A stretch of 64,000 nucleotides of DNA from Lytechinus variegatus (Eukaryota; Echinodermata; Echinoidea; Temnopleuroida; Toxopneustidae): positions 22,315,298-22,379,297 of the forward strand of contig NC_054756.1 of the NCBI RefSeq assembly GCF_018143015.1. Direction: 5' to 3'. Below the pieces are notes generated by a model that did no database searches, had not been told where the DNA came from, and saw only the letters and a list, made by a program, of their open reading frames with translations. The position numbers were made by a program, and so were the translations under genes. Positions 38,652 through 47,369 of this stretch are shown in pieces (position 1 is the first letter of the stretch; every line of letters starts with the position of its first letter).

Positions 38652-41600
38652 TACATCATCACAATCATCATCATTATTATCATCATCATCATCATCACCA
38701 CCACCATCATCACTATCATCATCATCACCACCACCACCACGACTACCTTCTCCTTTCATCTTCACAACCCTACTCCTTCATACTGATGACGTGATCAGAC
38801 ATCGGGCACATTATGAATATCAATCTTGAATATTTTCTTTATTTACTTTTTTTCTAGCCGGCAGCAAACGGGTACGGGTACAGCCTTTTAGCGGCAGCTG
38901 CTGCCGCTGCAGCATCCGGGGAGTCGAGTCGAGAGACTCCCGAAGATCTCACCGTCAAAGACGAAGACGACGATGACGACGGTGACGATGACAGCGATAA
39001 GATGGGAGAGACGGCCCCCGGTGTCGACCCCGAGAGGCTGAAAGCATTTAATGTAAGTGTCCCAGACAACAAACCATTTTGCCCGCGCTATCAAGTAAAT
39101 GTTTTCTCAAAGCTGAGCTAAAACGCCAGCGCCCAGTATATAGGGTGACTTTTCTGCATACCTTTTAGAGAATTTCAATTTTCTTGATAATATGATTTCG
39201 ACTTAACCACCCCCCCCCCCCCCTCCTATCACCACCGCTGGAACCCCTCTCTGTACCGAAAATTATACAATTTCATGGTACCAGCAGCCAGTACTAGAAA
39301 AGTAATGGGTAGACGTGTGGCAGCTATTTCCGTGTATTAATTCTTACACCATGTCTCAACGAATACCGTCATTTATCTCCAATTTCTATAAATATCAAAA
39401 GGTAGGTAATTATTATAACTAACGAACATTATGGTGTTTTTCTGAGAAGTTTCTCCTGAAGTTTTTTTTTGTTTGGGGGGGGGGGAGGGGGAGGACTGGG
39501 TTAACAAATGATCTTACTTTTCACACTTTCGAGATCTCCTCTTTATTCTCATTTGGTTTATCGTCTCATTATTACAAAGTACAGGAAGGTCTATAACGTG
39601 TCTGCCCAATTGGCTCCACTCCCAGGGGGAGGGGGGGCGGGGTTATAATTGGTACATTCTTCAATGCTGTACTTCGGACACCTTCTACAGGTTCACTTTT
39701 GCAACTTTCTGTTTGAAAATGTGTAATGTTTTAATGCAAAACTAAATAAATGCATAGGATGATAAAACAAAAGTGAATACAATATCGGTATTGATGTTAG
39801 AAGAAAGTAGTTGATGTGGATTTCGACAAGGGTATATTGCGAAAAAGCAAAAAGGCAAATTTGTTGTAGGGTCATGGTAGATTTAACAAAAATGAGATAA
39901 TGCTTACAAGTTTTCTAGAACCTTTGCTGATATCAGAAGAATTACTATGCCTTCCCCTCAAAATTGAATTAAATTGAAAATGCAAAATATTTGCAAGTAA
40001 TCGCAAATTTCTATTGACATTTTACAACTGATGCCGCAGTTTTAAGCACAGCAAATCAAATTATAGTCCTTGTTGAAAGAGCAGAGCAGTAATAAATTTC
40101 AAATGTAAATTACTTGCAAGACAAATGATAATTTGGGCATCCAAAATAGACTTGTAACTGTTTGCATTTTTTTGGGGGGGCGGCAAAGCCCATAATTGTT
40201 TTAGGGGAAAGGGGGGGGGGGCAAAATGCTGTTTTGCAGCGACCTTCCTCCCTTTCATCTCCTTACTGACTTGCATCTACTGAATGACGGCGATAGATGG
40301 AATGGGGGGGGTGTTAGACAAGGGGAAGGGGAAGGGTCTGCGATACTTATCCATTCATTATAGATATCTCATATTGTAGTTATGACCAAAAATAGTTTTG
40401 ATGTTTTGTTCAAGGTAAGACTCGTAAGAGGGTACGTGATCGGATCTCACTTCCTTGTTCATGGGATTCAGGATTATATATCGCACTCACTATAGCAAGA
40501 AAAGGAGGGAAAGTTCACTTATGTTATGCGATCCTTTTCTTTGATTCACACGCTATTTGAATTGACTTCATTACATGTCCGACTTTCATATTGTTGTATT
40601 ATTATTGTTGTGTGATTGTATGGGGGTTTCTCTCTTCTGTCCTTCTTCCTCCTCTTTTTTTACTCTTCTAATTTTTTTCTTCCTCTTCTTCTCTTCCTCC
40701 CCCTCCTCTTGTTCTTCTTCGTCTTCTTTTCTGTCTTTCTTCTTTTTCTCTTCCTTCTTCTTTTTCCTCTTCTTCTTTTCTTTCTTCTTCTTCTTCTTCT
40801 TCTTCTTCTTCTCCTCCTCCTTCCTCCTCCTCTTCTTGTTCTTCTTCGTCTTCTTTTTCTCGTAAGTTCTTCTGCTTCTTCTTTCTTATTAATTCATATC
40901 ATTATCATTATTTTGATTCTTCTCTGATTTCTTTCCTCATACTTACTAGACTACATGGCGCGCATTAATTTTCCGAGATTTTTCATATTTAGACACAGCA
41001 GTAAAACACAACGGGCTGACACGTTTAAGCCTCTGTTTCATTTTCTGTTAGGAAATGACGACATAATGAGAATACCTAAAGCTGCCGGGTCTTCACACTG
41101 GAAATCCTATTCATAATTGTCTCCCTTTTTTGTTCAAACGTTAACCTATATGTTTGTCCCGTCTTTTCAATCAAAGCATCTTTCAATTGTTTGATTTTTC
41201 TCTAGATACATACATGTACATCAGACACCCGGTATAATAATTTGCAATGCTTAGAAACATTGCATTAAGGACAGCAGTTTGTATAATAGCTGATGCACCT
41301 GATTAAATAAAAGTAAAAATAAACAAAATGAATAAATACATAAATAAAAAAAAAGCGTTACGTAAATGTTCCATTTCATCATTACTATCATTATTAGGAA
41401 AGCAAACAAATTTAACATTCATTTTTTCCTAATCATTTGCAGTATTCCCTGAATATGTCAACGTGCAAAGCTCTTGCAATCTCCCTATATCTGACCTAGC
41501 ACCACCAAATGTTCCCACCTGGTCTATTCAGCTCTTGTATTTGAACTTGATAATTACCAATACTTTTTTTTAAGGGGATTGTGGAAATTTTGAAGAGGAA

Positions 41601-42825
41601 ATACTCTGAATTTGGTGTGGTGGTTATAGCGTGGTGTTCGCTTTGGTAATTTACCCTTTACGGTTATCGTGAATTGGGGCTGCGTATGGCTACACAACTG
41701 CCACTTCCTTGTTTCGATATACGTTCAAGTGGTTACTTTTGGCACAGATAGGTGCAGTCAGGGAGAGGGAGAGAGAGGAGGGGGGGGATAAGAGTGGGAG
41801 TGGGGTGGGGGAAGGGGGGGGGGAAAGAGGGATGGGTTAAAAGGGAGGAAGTGGCGTTGATCATGAATGCTTTTAATAGCTTAGAACACTTCAATGCAAT
41901 TTCTGGCACGTGTATGAGGAAAAATAAAAATAATTAGTTTTACGCCCCATGTCCGGTTTAAAATATCCATCGTGGATATAGCTCTTCAAATTAAGTGCTA
42001 TTTAGTTCTATGAATTTAATGTGTCTTATTCTAATTTGGTAAGTGTCCTATTTAAAAGAATGCTTTTAACATCACAACAGAGTCAGAGGTGTCATTTTAC
42101 GAAGAATGTTTCATCTTACTGTAAGCATTTCAAAGAATGTTTTTATATCTTTTCCCCCGTATGTCGTTTTTTTGTTTCCCCATCGCAGATGTTCGTCAGA
42201 TTATTCGTAGACGAGAACCTCGACCGAATGGTTCCGATCTCCAAACAGCCCAAAGAAAAGATACAAGCCATCATTGAAGCCTGCTACCGACAGTTTCCGG
42301 AGTTCCACGAAAGAGCCCGAAAGAGAATCCGAACCTACCTCAAAAGCTGTCGACGGATGAAACGGCAACGGGACCAAAATGGGCTGGACTCGGTATGTAT
42401 ATTTATACCAGGAACAGCTACGGGGGGCGGGGGGGGGGGGTGGTGGTCTGTCCATGGTATAATATTTCATTTGGAGGAGAGCATATTAACAATAGAGAAT
42501 AAAAAGGTAGTAAAGAAAGAAAATTGATCGTATAATTGTGTGCAATTTTCTCTTTCTAAAAAAAATAGGGAAATCCATTCTTTCATGGGAGTGTTGTTTT
42601 GCTGATGTTGTATTTCAGAAATCAATTGCATGCTCAGACAGGATTGTGAATAAACCATTTGAACTGGAATGCTGCGTATTCTACTTATTATTTCTTGAAA
42701 AAATATAATCCAATCTACATTTCAACCTCTGTTTCCTTTTTTTCTATGCCTATTCCCATTTCATATTGCCTTATTATTTTTTTTATATTAGTAGTCTATT
42801 TTCCCTTTCTTTACTTTTCTTTCCT

Positions 42826-42875
<50 letters not shown>

Positions 42876-43869
42876 TTCCTTCCTTCCTTCCTTCCTTCCT
42901 TCCTTTATCCTCCCATCCTTTCTTTCTTTTCTTCCTTCCTCCATTCCTTCCTTCTTTCTATATCCTTCCTTCCTTCTTTCTTTCATTCTTTCTTTCTTTC
43001 TCTTCCCATCCTTTCTTTCTTCCCCCTTTGGCTCTCTTTTTACATTCTTTACTTGCATCCTCTTATGTTCCCCAGTTTGCATCCGCCCTTCCCTTCTTTC
43101 TCTGACTCTATCTTACTTTTTGAATACTTCATTCACTGCAAATTGGCAAACTGATGACGTCACCCACTCACTATTTCTTTTGTATTTCATTATATGAAAT
43201 ATTTTTATTTTATCCCCCCTTGTCAAGTGAAACAAAGTTATTTCTCCCTGAACATGTGGAATCACCATTATTTTTACAGTTTATAGTTGAGTTAAGTTGG
43301 TCTTTATTGTCAAATCTGTAAAAATTGAAGTATTGTATAATTCAAACAATAAAAAGACAAAAGAAATAGTGAGTGATGGACATCAATGACTCTCTCATTT
43401 GCATATTGCTGAGTTGTGCATTTACATGTAACTGTTTTGTGAAATATCAGCGAAACTTACAAACGTCATAACTTATTTTACATCCGATTTCGATGAAATT
43501 TGCAGCGTTATGTTTGTTTAATTTTTCTATATCGATTCAAATCAACAATTTTTTAGTTTGGACTTGACCTTTAAAAAATTTCAACATTAAGTTTCCTCCA
43601 CAATTCCCCTTTCTTATATGCAGTCGTTGCGGCCCACTCCGCCCCATCTCACGTCAGCACGAGCCGAGCATATTCTAGCCGCCGCATGTGAGAGTGAAAG
43701 TGAGAACGCAAAAAGGCTAAGAATGGAACTCATGCAGGCTGGCCACACAGTAACTTCTGTTACTACGGTAAGCAATATACTCATATTATATACATAGTGC
43801 TATATATATATATATATAGCAATATATATATAGCATAAGCAATATACTCATATTACATACATAGTGCTA

Positions 43870-43925
<56 letters not shown>

Positions 43926-44511
43926 AAGCTATACATGTACAACAGCTTTGGCAACTCTTTTATTTAAATATTGTAAAGAAATGGATGAAGAGAACAATGG
44001 TAGACGTAGCTTAAATCAAGGTTCCCCAGAGCTATCTACCCTTTGGAAAAATTGGTTATGCCGAAAAAATGTCTCTGCCGGGAATCGAACCCGGGCCCCC
44101 AGCTTTGAACGCCGGTGCCTTAACCACTAGACCACAGAGACGGGCTAGTGGCTAGGCCGACCGAGATCCGATTGACCGTCAGAAAGACAGATTTTCGACA
44201 CTATACCAATTACCTTTGTCGGGTGAAGGTGGGTTTTGAACAATGACAAGCCGTCATGCCTCAGCTGGATCAAAGCTATTGCTTCGATACAGTACACGTA
44301 TGTGAGAAAGTATATTAATGTGTGAAGCTATACATGTACAACTGCTTTGGCAACTCTTGTATTTAAATATTGTAAAGAAATGGATGAAGAGAACAATGGT
44401 AGACGTAGCTTAAATCAAGGTTCCCCAGAGCTATCTACCCTTTGGAAAAATTGGTTATGCCGAAAAAATGTCTCTGCCGGGATCCATTTCTTTCTTCATC
44501 CATTTCTTTAC

Positions 44512-44549
<38 letters not shown>

Positions 44550-46072
44550 TACACCATGTACATAAGGCAAATTCTATGAATGGGTTTATTCCGTTATAAT
44601 ACACATTTAGACGGAGGTAGAGGGTGTTAAGGCGCATTGCGAACATTGAAAGAAGAGAAAGAAATTAGCCTTAAAGAGAAATACCAGTAGTTGCAGTAAA
44701 CACTGATTTCATGAGAAAGTCTGTAAAACCAGGCTTAATTGTCACTATATCATCGAGGATCTAGATCTGGTACAGTTACATAAACTGAACTTTGTGAAAT
44801 CTTGAACTCTACGCTGAAAAACGTTCGCACTGAAGATCACCAACACAGATAGGCACACGTGGGACAGTGTATAATTATTGCGAGAATAAAGACCCGACGG
44901 AAGTGACCGAATCCGTGCTTATTTTGCTTATTTCTCAGCAATTACACAATTTCTTCCAGAATCCTTTGGCACATATTTTTTATTCATACAAACACTTGGG
45001 TGGTAATTATATTAGATTCTGTAAAAAGTCATTTTGAGATCGTTACCAAAACTGGAATTTATCTTTAACTGCAGATGTAGATATAAGTATATATATATAT
45101 CTATGATAATAAAATCATGGTAGGAATCCTAATTACATGATTGGCTGAAACCTATAACATGATCAGTCATTAACATTAGCTAACAGCTAAATAATTCCGT
45201 AATGCATATCATTGTAATTGATATCAAATGAGAGATACACATTAGTGTTGACATTCATCAACACTTATCCTTATTGATTGTAAAATTTAAAAGTTCAGTA
45301 ATTAATTCCCTTGAACCTTCGATGTGCTTGTGTTGCCAGTTTTCTTGGGGTTGATCTTCTTGTGTGAATCTGTAGAGTTCCTGGCTTATATGTCAAATTT
45401 TTTTTGCAAAAAAGAGGGTGTGGAACGCAAATACCTTGTTTTGTTTCACTGTTGGTCTTGCCTCAGTCTAACTCTCAGTCTAATGCCTTTGAAACAATAG
45501 AAAACAACATAATAAACACTTTTGTTTCTCTCTCTGCTTTGTTTGACACAGAGCGAATCAGTACGAGTAGAGCCTCAACATCGGGCGACGCCCCCTCACA
45601 CCACCCCCGTTCCCTCCAGTCGGGTGGCGACGTACTCAGATGAGCCGCCTGCGAAGCTGACTGCCCGCCCCACAGCAGACTACCGCTTCAATGGAGTCGG
45701 AACGCATGATCCATACTACGCTAGTATCGCACCACATCACACGGCAAACGTGCTGCAAGCAACACAACATGCTCAACTAACAAATGGTAAAAAAAAATAA
45801 TAATCTTCATGAAGGCCATTATTTTTGTAGAAGTGTTGTGGTACATTAGACTTGGATCTAGAGGTTTAGGGTTCAAATCCTTGTTGTAGACAGCTGATTT
45901 CTGTCTGTTGTATGAGTTTTTAACCATTATTATTTTCATCATTATCAATTTTTTTTGGGGGGGATACTCCTTCACAGATTGCTAACCATCTCGCACATAG
46001 TGTGTGGGACCTATTCCCCACAGGCAATTAGTGTATCACCACATATTTATATACAAATTTATGTACTAATAT

Positions 46073-46165
<93 letters not shown>

Positions 46166-47284
46166 TGATGATAAGTTTACTATTACCAATCGCTGTTGAG
46201 TTGTGAATATTAAACATAATGAGATGAGGCAAGGCCAACTCAACAGATGACGCAGGACACCATTTATTTGCTTTAGCTTTCGTCTTTTAATTGAGACATC
46301 TTCAGAAGCGTCTGAAAAATAGGAGATACAACATCCAAGTTTGTTTTGCACATCAATGAATTATCACCAAGTTGAAAATATTCCATAATGACAAATTAAT
46401 AAATGAACCAATAACTTAATAAATGAATAATAAATAATTAACTCGATTAAACTAATAATGACATAAATGAAAAAGACATACCTGTAATTACAGACTATGA
46501 TAGTATGACCGTATCCTATCTCGTTCTTTAGGAAAGTGGCAAAATTGCAAAATGAAAACATTGGTTGCTAGGTGGTGAAAGCGCAAAGCGCATTTGGTAA
46601 TGCGCATATAATTTATGTCACAATGAATATGAATATTCATGAAATAGATATCGTAGGCTGGAGGATGATGACGAAACCATTGTTTCTTACAAGCATAGTA
46701 ATTATTATTTTAATCGAATTAATTATTTATTATTCATTTATTAATTTATTTTTTTATTTATTAATTTGTCATTATGGAATATTTTCAACTTGGTGATAAT
46801 TCATTGATGTCAAAACAAACTTGGATGTTGTATCTCCTTATATTTTTCACACGCTTCTGAAGAAGTCTCAATTAAAAGACGAAAGCTAAAGCAAATAAAT
46901 GGTGTGCTGCGTCATCTGTTGAGTTGGCCTTGCCTCATCTCATTATATATATATATATGTAATATTAAGACATATTCATTTGCAACCTAACCCAATCTTG
47001 GTTTTTTAACAGCGTAGTATAGATGGGACCTTTCCAAACACCAAGGTCCAATCTAGACTAGCCTGGAATCAGTTAAGTCTCATCGGTGTATCCCTTTCAT
47101 TGATCATTTCTATTCCTTCCAAGGACCAACAGATCTCAGTGTCAAGAAGATGACTTCAAAAACCCAGCTCAGTCAGACGGAGGTGACCAACATCCGCCAG
47201 CTCATCACAAGTTACCGGGAGTCGGCCGCCTTCCTCTACAGGTCGGCCGATGAGCTCGAACAAATGCTGCTTCAACTCAACTGA
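20984..47284 (+). CDS. NOL4: NOL4/NOL4L-like nucleolar protein, 3' part of gene (seven exons)
   Basis: The spliced product of the seven exons below is 414 residues ending in a stop. It aligns in order with the C-terminal part of vertebrate nucleolar protein 4: an acidic low-complexity region, the invariant [21 protein letters not shown] block, a basic [15 protein letters not shown] stretch, an [19 protein letters not shown] segment, PTDLSVKK and a final [17 protein letters not shown] helix. The family is nuclear and nucleolar, of poorly defined biochemistry; the basic segment suggests nucleic-acid binding or nuclear localisation. Short PxDL motifs (PLDLK, PEDLT, PTDLS) resemble CtBP-binding sites; that role is inference. 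The conserved N-terminal region of vertebrate NOL4 is absent, so 5' exons lie upstream. Identification of the family is secure; NOL4 versus NOL4L is not resolvable. Confidence 0.93.
21200..21375. repeat. AAT-rich imperfect microsatellite
   Basis: ATAATAATAA-type sequence just inside the first visible NOL4 intron, with AAC and AGT interruptions. Confidence 0.8.
22292..22510. mobile_element. Inverted-repeat MITE (GGGGTGTTGCAA ends)
   Basis: GGGGTGTTGCAAGAAACGTG at the left is complementary to the TTTGCAACACCCCC right end; inside, GCGATCAATTGCAAAT pairs with ATTTGCGATTGATCGCAAAT. The 219-bp element is non-coding and in the NOL4 intron. Resemblance of its GATTGATC-rich arms to the AGAGTTGCGATTGATC MITEs suggests related families. 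Confidence 0.7.
22590..22861. mobile_element. CAGTGGCG-ended hAT-like MITE
   Basis: Starts CAGTGGCGTAATTAG and ends GTACGTCACTG, imperfect inverted repeats. The flanking octamers TTCAATGG and CTCAGTGC match at five positions. The sequence on both sides (GTTTGAAGCTCATGTTA and CTTTGAAGTTTATGTTA) is a diverged direct repeat of about 60 bp. Internally it holds GCGAGCAAAGCGAGCG. It is non-coding. Confidence 0.55.
23052..23313. mobile_element. MITE of the GGGCCC..AGAGTTACGATTGATC family, copy 1
   Basis: GGGCCCTATCTTACGAAGAG at the left matches the complement of the CTCTTTGTAGAACGGGCCCC right end. The interior contains GGAAATCCAT and CAATGTCCTTTGTAAACAAA, shared with the copy at 56877 and, reversed, at 58791. 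It is non-coding. Confidence 0.75.
23901..23908 (+). repeat. Target-site duplication, left (TTGGATAT)
   Basis: The octamer TTGGATAT directly precedes the left end of the 12.5-kb element and is repeated exactly, in the same orientation, at 36372-36379 directly after its right end. Confidence 0.75.
23909..29735 (+). repeat. Left arm: 26-bp satellite, about 224 units
   Basis: The basic unit is CGCCAGTCATAATAATGGATGAGGGT with variants: TAGTAGAAGGGGTT, TAGTGGATGAGGGT, GCTATTCATAATAATGG and TGGATGGGGATC. The first 250 bases are the most diverged (TCATAAGGACC, TCATAATCAACG, TTGATCATAAGG). Variants occur in fixed series. A block of about 2134 bp (82 units) is repeated, with diagnostic units such as CGCCAGCCATAATAATAGAT at 25315 and 27449. 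Within it shorter 260- and 468-bp series recur. Each unit carries TAA stops, so no long frame exists. Confidence 0.97.
29756..30710. mobile_element. CAGTGGCGTA-ended MITE inside the foldback centre
   Basis: CACAGTGGCGTA at 29754-29765 is an exact inverted repeat of TACGCCACTGTG at 30701-30712. G-rich sequence follows the left end and precedes the right end, as in other CAGTGG elements here. The interior has GCGAGCGCGAAGCGCGAGC and no gene. No matching 8-bp flank was found beyond the repeats. It starts only 20 bases after the left satellite arm ends. Confidence 0.65.
31618..32700 (+). mobile_element. Degenerate non-LTR retrotransposon 3' fragment (reverse transcriptase remnant)
   Basis: Scattered over several frames are the landmarks of the C-terminal part of a CR1/jockey-like reverse transcriptase and its tail: [67 protein letters not shown] and [20 protein letters not shown]. 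In-frame stops and frameshifts break them. The fragment ends in an AT-rich 3' UTR with an (AAAT)n tail near 32680-32700. It is 5'-truncated and inactive. It is the only protein-derived sequence in the foldback centre and probably a nested insertion. Confidence 0.8.
33183..36371 (-). repeat. Right arm: 26-bp satellite in inverse orientation, about 122 units
   Basis: On the + strand the units read GGCGACCCTCATCCATTATTATGACT, the complement of the left-arm unit. The variant set differs in frequency: CATCTATCATTATGACTGG and TTATCTACCATTATGAC are common here and rare or absent on the left. The series with CTTTCTACTATTATGAATAG recurs about ten times. The outer 300 bases are diverged and mirror the outer left arm (TTATGATCAA, GTTGATTATGAC, GGTCCTTATGAC in reverse order). 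Confidence 0.97.
36372..36379 (+). repeat. Target-site duplication, right (TTGGATAT)
   Basis: Exact direct copy of 23901-23908, directly abutting the right end of the foldback element. Confidence 0.75.
36655..36703. mobile_element. Short CAGTGG/GGATCCGCC MITE remnant
   Basis: A G run followed by GCGGATGTGCCCCCCACCCC and GGATCCGCCACTG. The right end matches the end of the element at 7850-8017; the left end is missing. Confidence 0.5.
36704..37301. other. Intron sequence, nothing recognised
   Basis: The remaining NOL4 intron upstream of exon b is AT-rich unique sequence without repeats or coding features that I can name. Confidence 0.4.
37302..37462 (+). CDS. NOL4: NOL4 exon b
   Basis: 161 bp, acceptor TACAG|GGGAAG, donor GGG|GTAATG. 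Two bases complete the Gly codon opened by exon a, and the exon ends in phase 0. It encodes a hydrophilic Ser/Asp/Thr-rich linker ([20 protein letters not shown] to TAPSHIFG) without a known domain. It is separated from exon a by a 16.2-kb intron that carries the 12.5-kb foldback element. Low conservation makes this one of the less certain exons, but phases fit exactly. Confidence 0.65.
38233..38336. repeat. 104-nt inverted repeat able to form a hairpin
   Basis: GACCTGGATGAGGGTTGGAG at the left pairs with CCCAACCCCATCCAGGTC at the right, with about 60 bases between. It lies in the intron between NOL4 exons b and c. It could be a small MITE or a decayed one; a microRNA-like precursor cannot be excluded from sequence alone. 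Confidence 0.5.
38430..38750. repeat. (CAT)n/(CAC)n microsatellite
   Basis: About 320 bases of CAT and CAC units just upstream of NOL4 exon c. His-, Ser- and Ile-rich open frames through it are shadows. Confidence 0.95.
38858..39052 (+). CDS. NOL4: NOL4 exon c: poly-Ala, acidic, ERLKAFN
   Basis: 195 bp, 65 codons, phase 0 to 0. Acceptor TTTTTTTCTAG|CCG, donor AAT|GTAAGT. It encodes [10 protein letters not shown], then [14 protein letters not shown], and ends in [10 protein letters not shown]. Vertebrate NOL4 has the same order (EDLSLN, an acidic Asp run, then ERLKAFN directly before MFVRLF), so the exon boundary is probably ancestral. The poly-Ala and poly-Asp runs are codon-mixed and not simple repeats. 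Confidence 0.92.
39053..42188. other. NOL4 intron c-d: no gene seen
   Basis: A C run near 39210, poly-G patches near 39472, 39626, 40172, 40210 and 40304, and a CTT-rich microsatellite at about 40670-40870. AG-rich sequence with G runs lies at 41755-41830. No additional exon was recognised. Confidence 0.5.
40670..40870. repeat. CTT/CCT-rich microsatellite
   Basis: Imperfect TTC repeat; the Ser/Phe/Leu-rich frames across it are repeat artefacts. Confidence 0.9.
42189..42392 (+). CDS. NOL4: NOL4 exon d: conserved core [14 protein letters not shown]
   Basis: 204 bp, 68 codons, phase 0 to 0; acceptor CCCCATCGCAG|ATG, donor TCG|GTATGT. It encodes the most conserved block of the family: [20 protein letters not shown], then a helix [20 protein letters not shown], and the basic tract [19 protein letters not shown]. 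The near-identity with vertebrate NOL4 over this exon is the main evidence for the gene. The initial Met is internal, not a start. The basic tract is a likely nuclear/nucleolar localisation signal. Confidence 0.97.
42826..43020. repeat. (CTTT)n and (CCTT)n microsatellite
   Basis: Tetranucleotide repeats between NOL4 exons d and e. Phe/Leu/Ser-rich frames on + and Lys/Glu/Arg-rich frames on - are shadows. Confidence 0.95.
43624..43767 (+). CDS. NOL4: NOL4 exon e
   Basis: 144 bp, 48 codons, phase 0 to 0; acceptor TTATATGCAG|TCG, donor ACG|GTAAGC. It encodes [20 protein letters not shown], then [18 protein letters not shown]. The vertebrate counterpart has the same HLTSAxAExILAxACESES core and basic RLR helix. 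The following intron holds two copies of a SINE and a TTAA MITE. Confidence 0.95.
43797..43920. repeat. (AT)n microsatellite with local duplication
   Basis: Two copies of an AGCAATATACTCATATTA.ATACATAGTGCTATA segment (about 43771 and 43839) followed by (AT)n up to 43917. It lies at the tail side of the SINE at 43921-44141. Confidence 0.85.
43921..44141 (-). mobile_element. tRNA-derived SINE with intact tRNA-like head
   Basis: Read on the - strand, a well-preserved tRNA-like head (44141 down to 44070) is followed by a body ending at 43921 next to an (AT)n tract. The body contains AACCAATTTTTCCAAAGGGT and TTGATTTAAGCTACGTCTAC. The body plus part of the head is repeated at 44321-44481, about 97% identical by eye. 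The repeated body attached to a tRNA head is why this is called a SINE or tRNA-containing repeat and not a plain tRNA gene. Confidence 0.65.
44070..44141 (-). tRNA. tRNA-like sequence with UCA anticodon (probable SINE head)
   Basis: All arms of a cloverleaf can be drawn: acceptor GTCTCTG/CAGAGAC (7 of 7 pairs), D stem GTCT..AGGC, anticodon stem CCGGC/GCTGG with loop GTTCAAA, and T stem CCGGG/CCCGG with loop TTCGATT. Discriminator A is at 44070. A box TGGTCTAGTGG and B box GGTTCGATTCC are intact. The loop places UCA as anticodon, which would read UGA; at 71 nt it is too short for selenocysteine tRNA. Overall it resembles Glu/Asp-type tRNAs. The G at position 32 is unusual. It is probably a SINE head or pseudogene, though the fold is intact. 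Confidence 0.5.
44321..44481 (-). mobile_element. 5'-truncated second copy of the SINE
   Basis: Direct repeat of 43921-44082 with very few differences. It stops inside the T arm of the tRNA-like head (after TGCCGGGA). It is followed by TCCATTTCTTTCTTCATCCA, which is complementary to part of its own body, and then an (AT)n tract at 44515-44546. Confidence 0.8.
44671..45068. mobile_element. TTAA-bounded MITE (TTAAAGAGAAATRCCAGT family), copy 2
   Basis: Closely matches 20214-20617 over its whole length, with small indels, and is bounded by TTAA on both sides. High similarity between two copies suggests relatively recent mobility of the family. It lies in the NOL4 intron between exons e and f. 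Confidence 0.85.
45552..45786 (+). CDS. NOL4: NOL4 exon f
   Basis: 235 bp, acceptor TTTGACACAG|AGC, donor AATG|GTAAAA, entering in phase 0 and leaving one base. It encodes [20 protein letters not shown], then a Pro/Ala/Thr-rich segment with [20 protein letters not shown] and [12 protein letters not shown]. The Tyr/Gly/His-rich stretch corresponds in place to the low-complexity region before GPTDLS in vertebrate NOL4. No defined domain. Phases link cleanly to exons e and g. Confidence 0.85.
46078..46162. repeat. (AT)n microsatellite
   Basis: About 40 AT units with two CA interruptions, just left of the palindrome at 46221. Confidence 0.95.
46221..46941. mobile_element. 721-bp palindromic element
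   Basis: GAGATGAGGCAAGGCCAACT at the left end is the exact complement of the right end. The arms pair for roughly 240 bases each, including TTTATTTGCTTTAGCTTTCG, AATTGAGAC.TCTTCAGAAGCG and TTGAAAATATTCCATAATGA. The interior of about 200 bases is unpaired. It lies between NOL4 exons f and g, flanked by (AT)n sequence, as expected for insertion into TA-rich DNA. It is non-coding. Confidence 0.85.
47124..47284 (+). CDS. NOL4: NOL4 terminal exon g
   Basis: 161 bp, acceptor ATTCCTTCCAAG|GAC, completing the Gly codon from exon f and ending at TGA 47282-47284. It encodes [20 protein letters not shown], then [20 protein letters not shown] and [13 protein letters not shown]. This matches the extreme C terminus of vertebrate NOL4 (PTDLS, then [28 protein letters not shown]). 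The last 35 residues look like an amphipathic helix. A decayed copy of the 3' part of this exon lies just downstream (47339-47960). Confidence 0.96.
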
Positions 47285-47338
47285 AAAACAACTGAACTTG
47301 ACTGATTCACTCCACAGCACTTATTCCAGAAATGACGG

Positions 47339-47369
47339 TTATCGGAAGTTGGCCACATTCCTCCACAGG
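47339..47369 (+). pseudogene. Decayed duplicate of NOL4 terminal exon, first half
   Basis: Matches 47212-47242 of the real exon at 25 of 31 bases, no gaps. It would encode YRKLATFLHR against [10 protein letters not shown] of the exon. It is followed directly by transposon sequence, and the rest of the duplicate resumes at 47917. The duplicate lies in the presumed 3' UTR and has no splice acceptor of its own. Confidence 0.75.

Noticed and set aside
42659..43197. Open frames rich in Phe/Leu/Ser (+) and Lys/Glu/Arg (-)
   Set aside because: Produced entirely by (CTTT)n and (CCTT)n microsatellites in a NOL4 intron.
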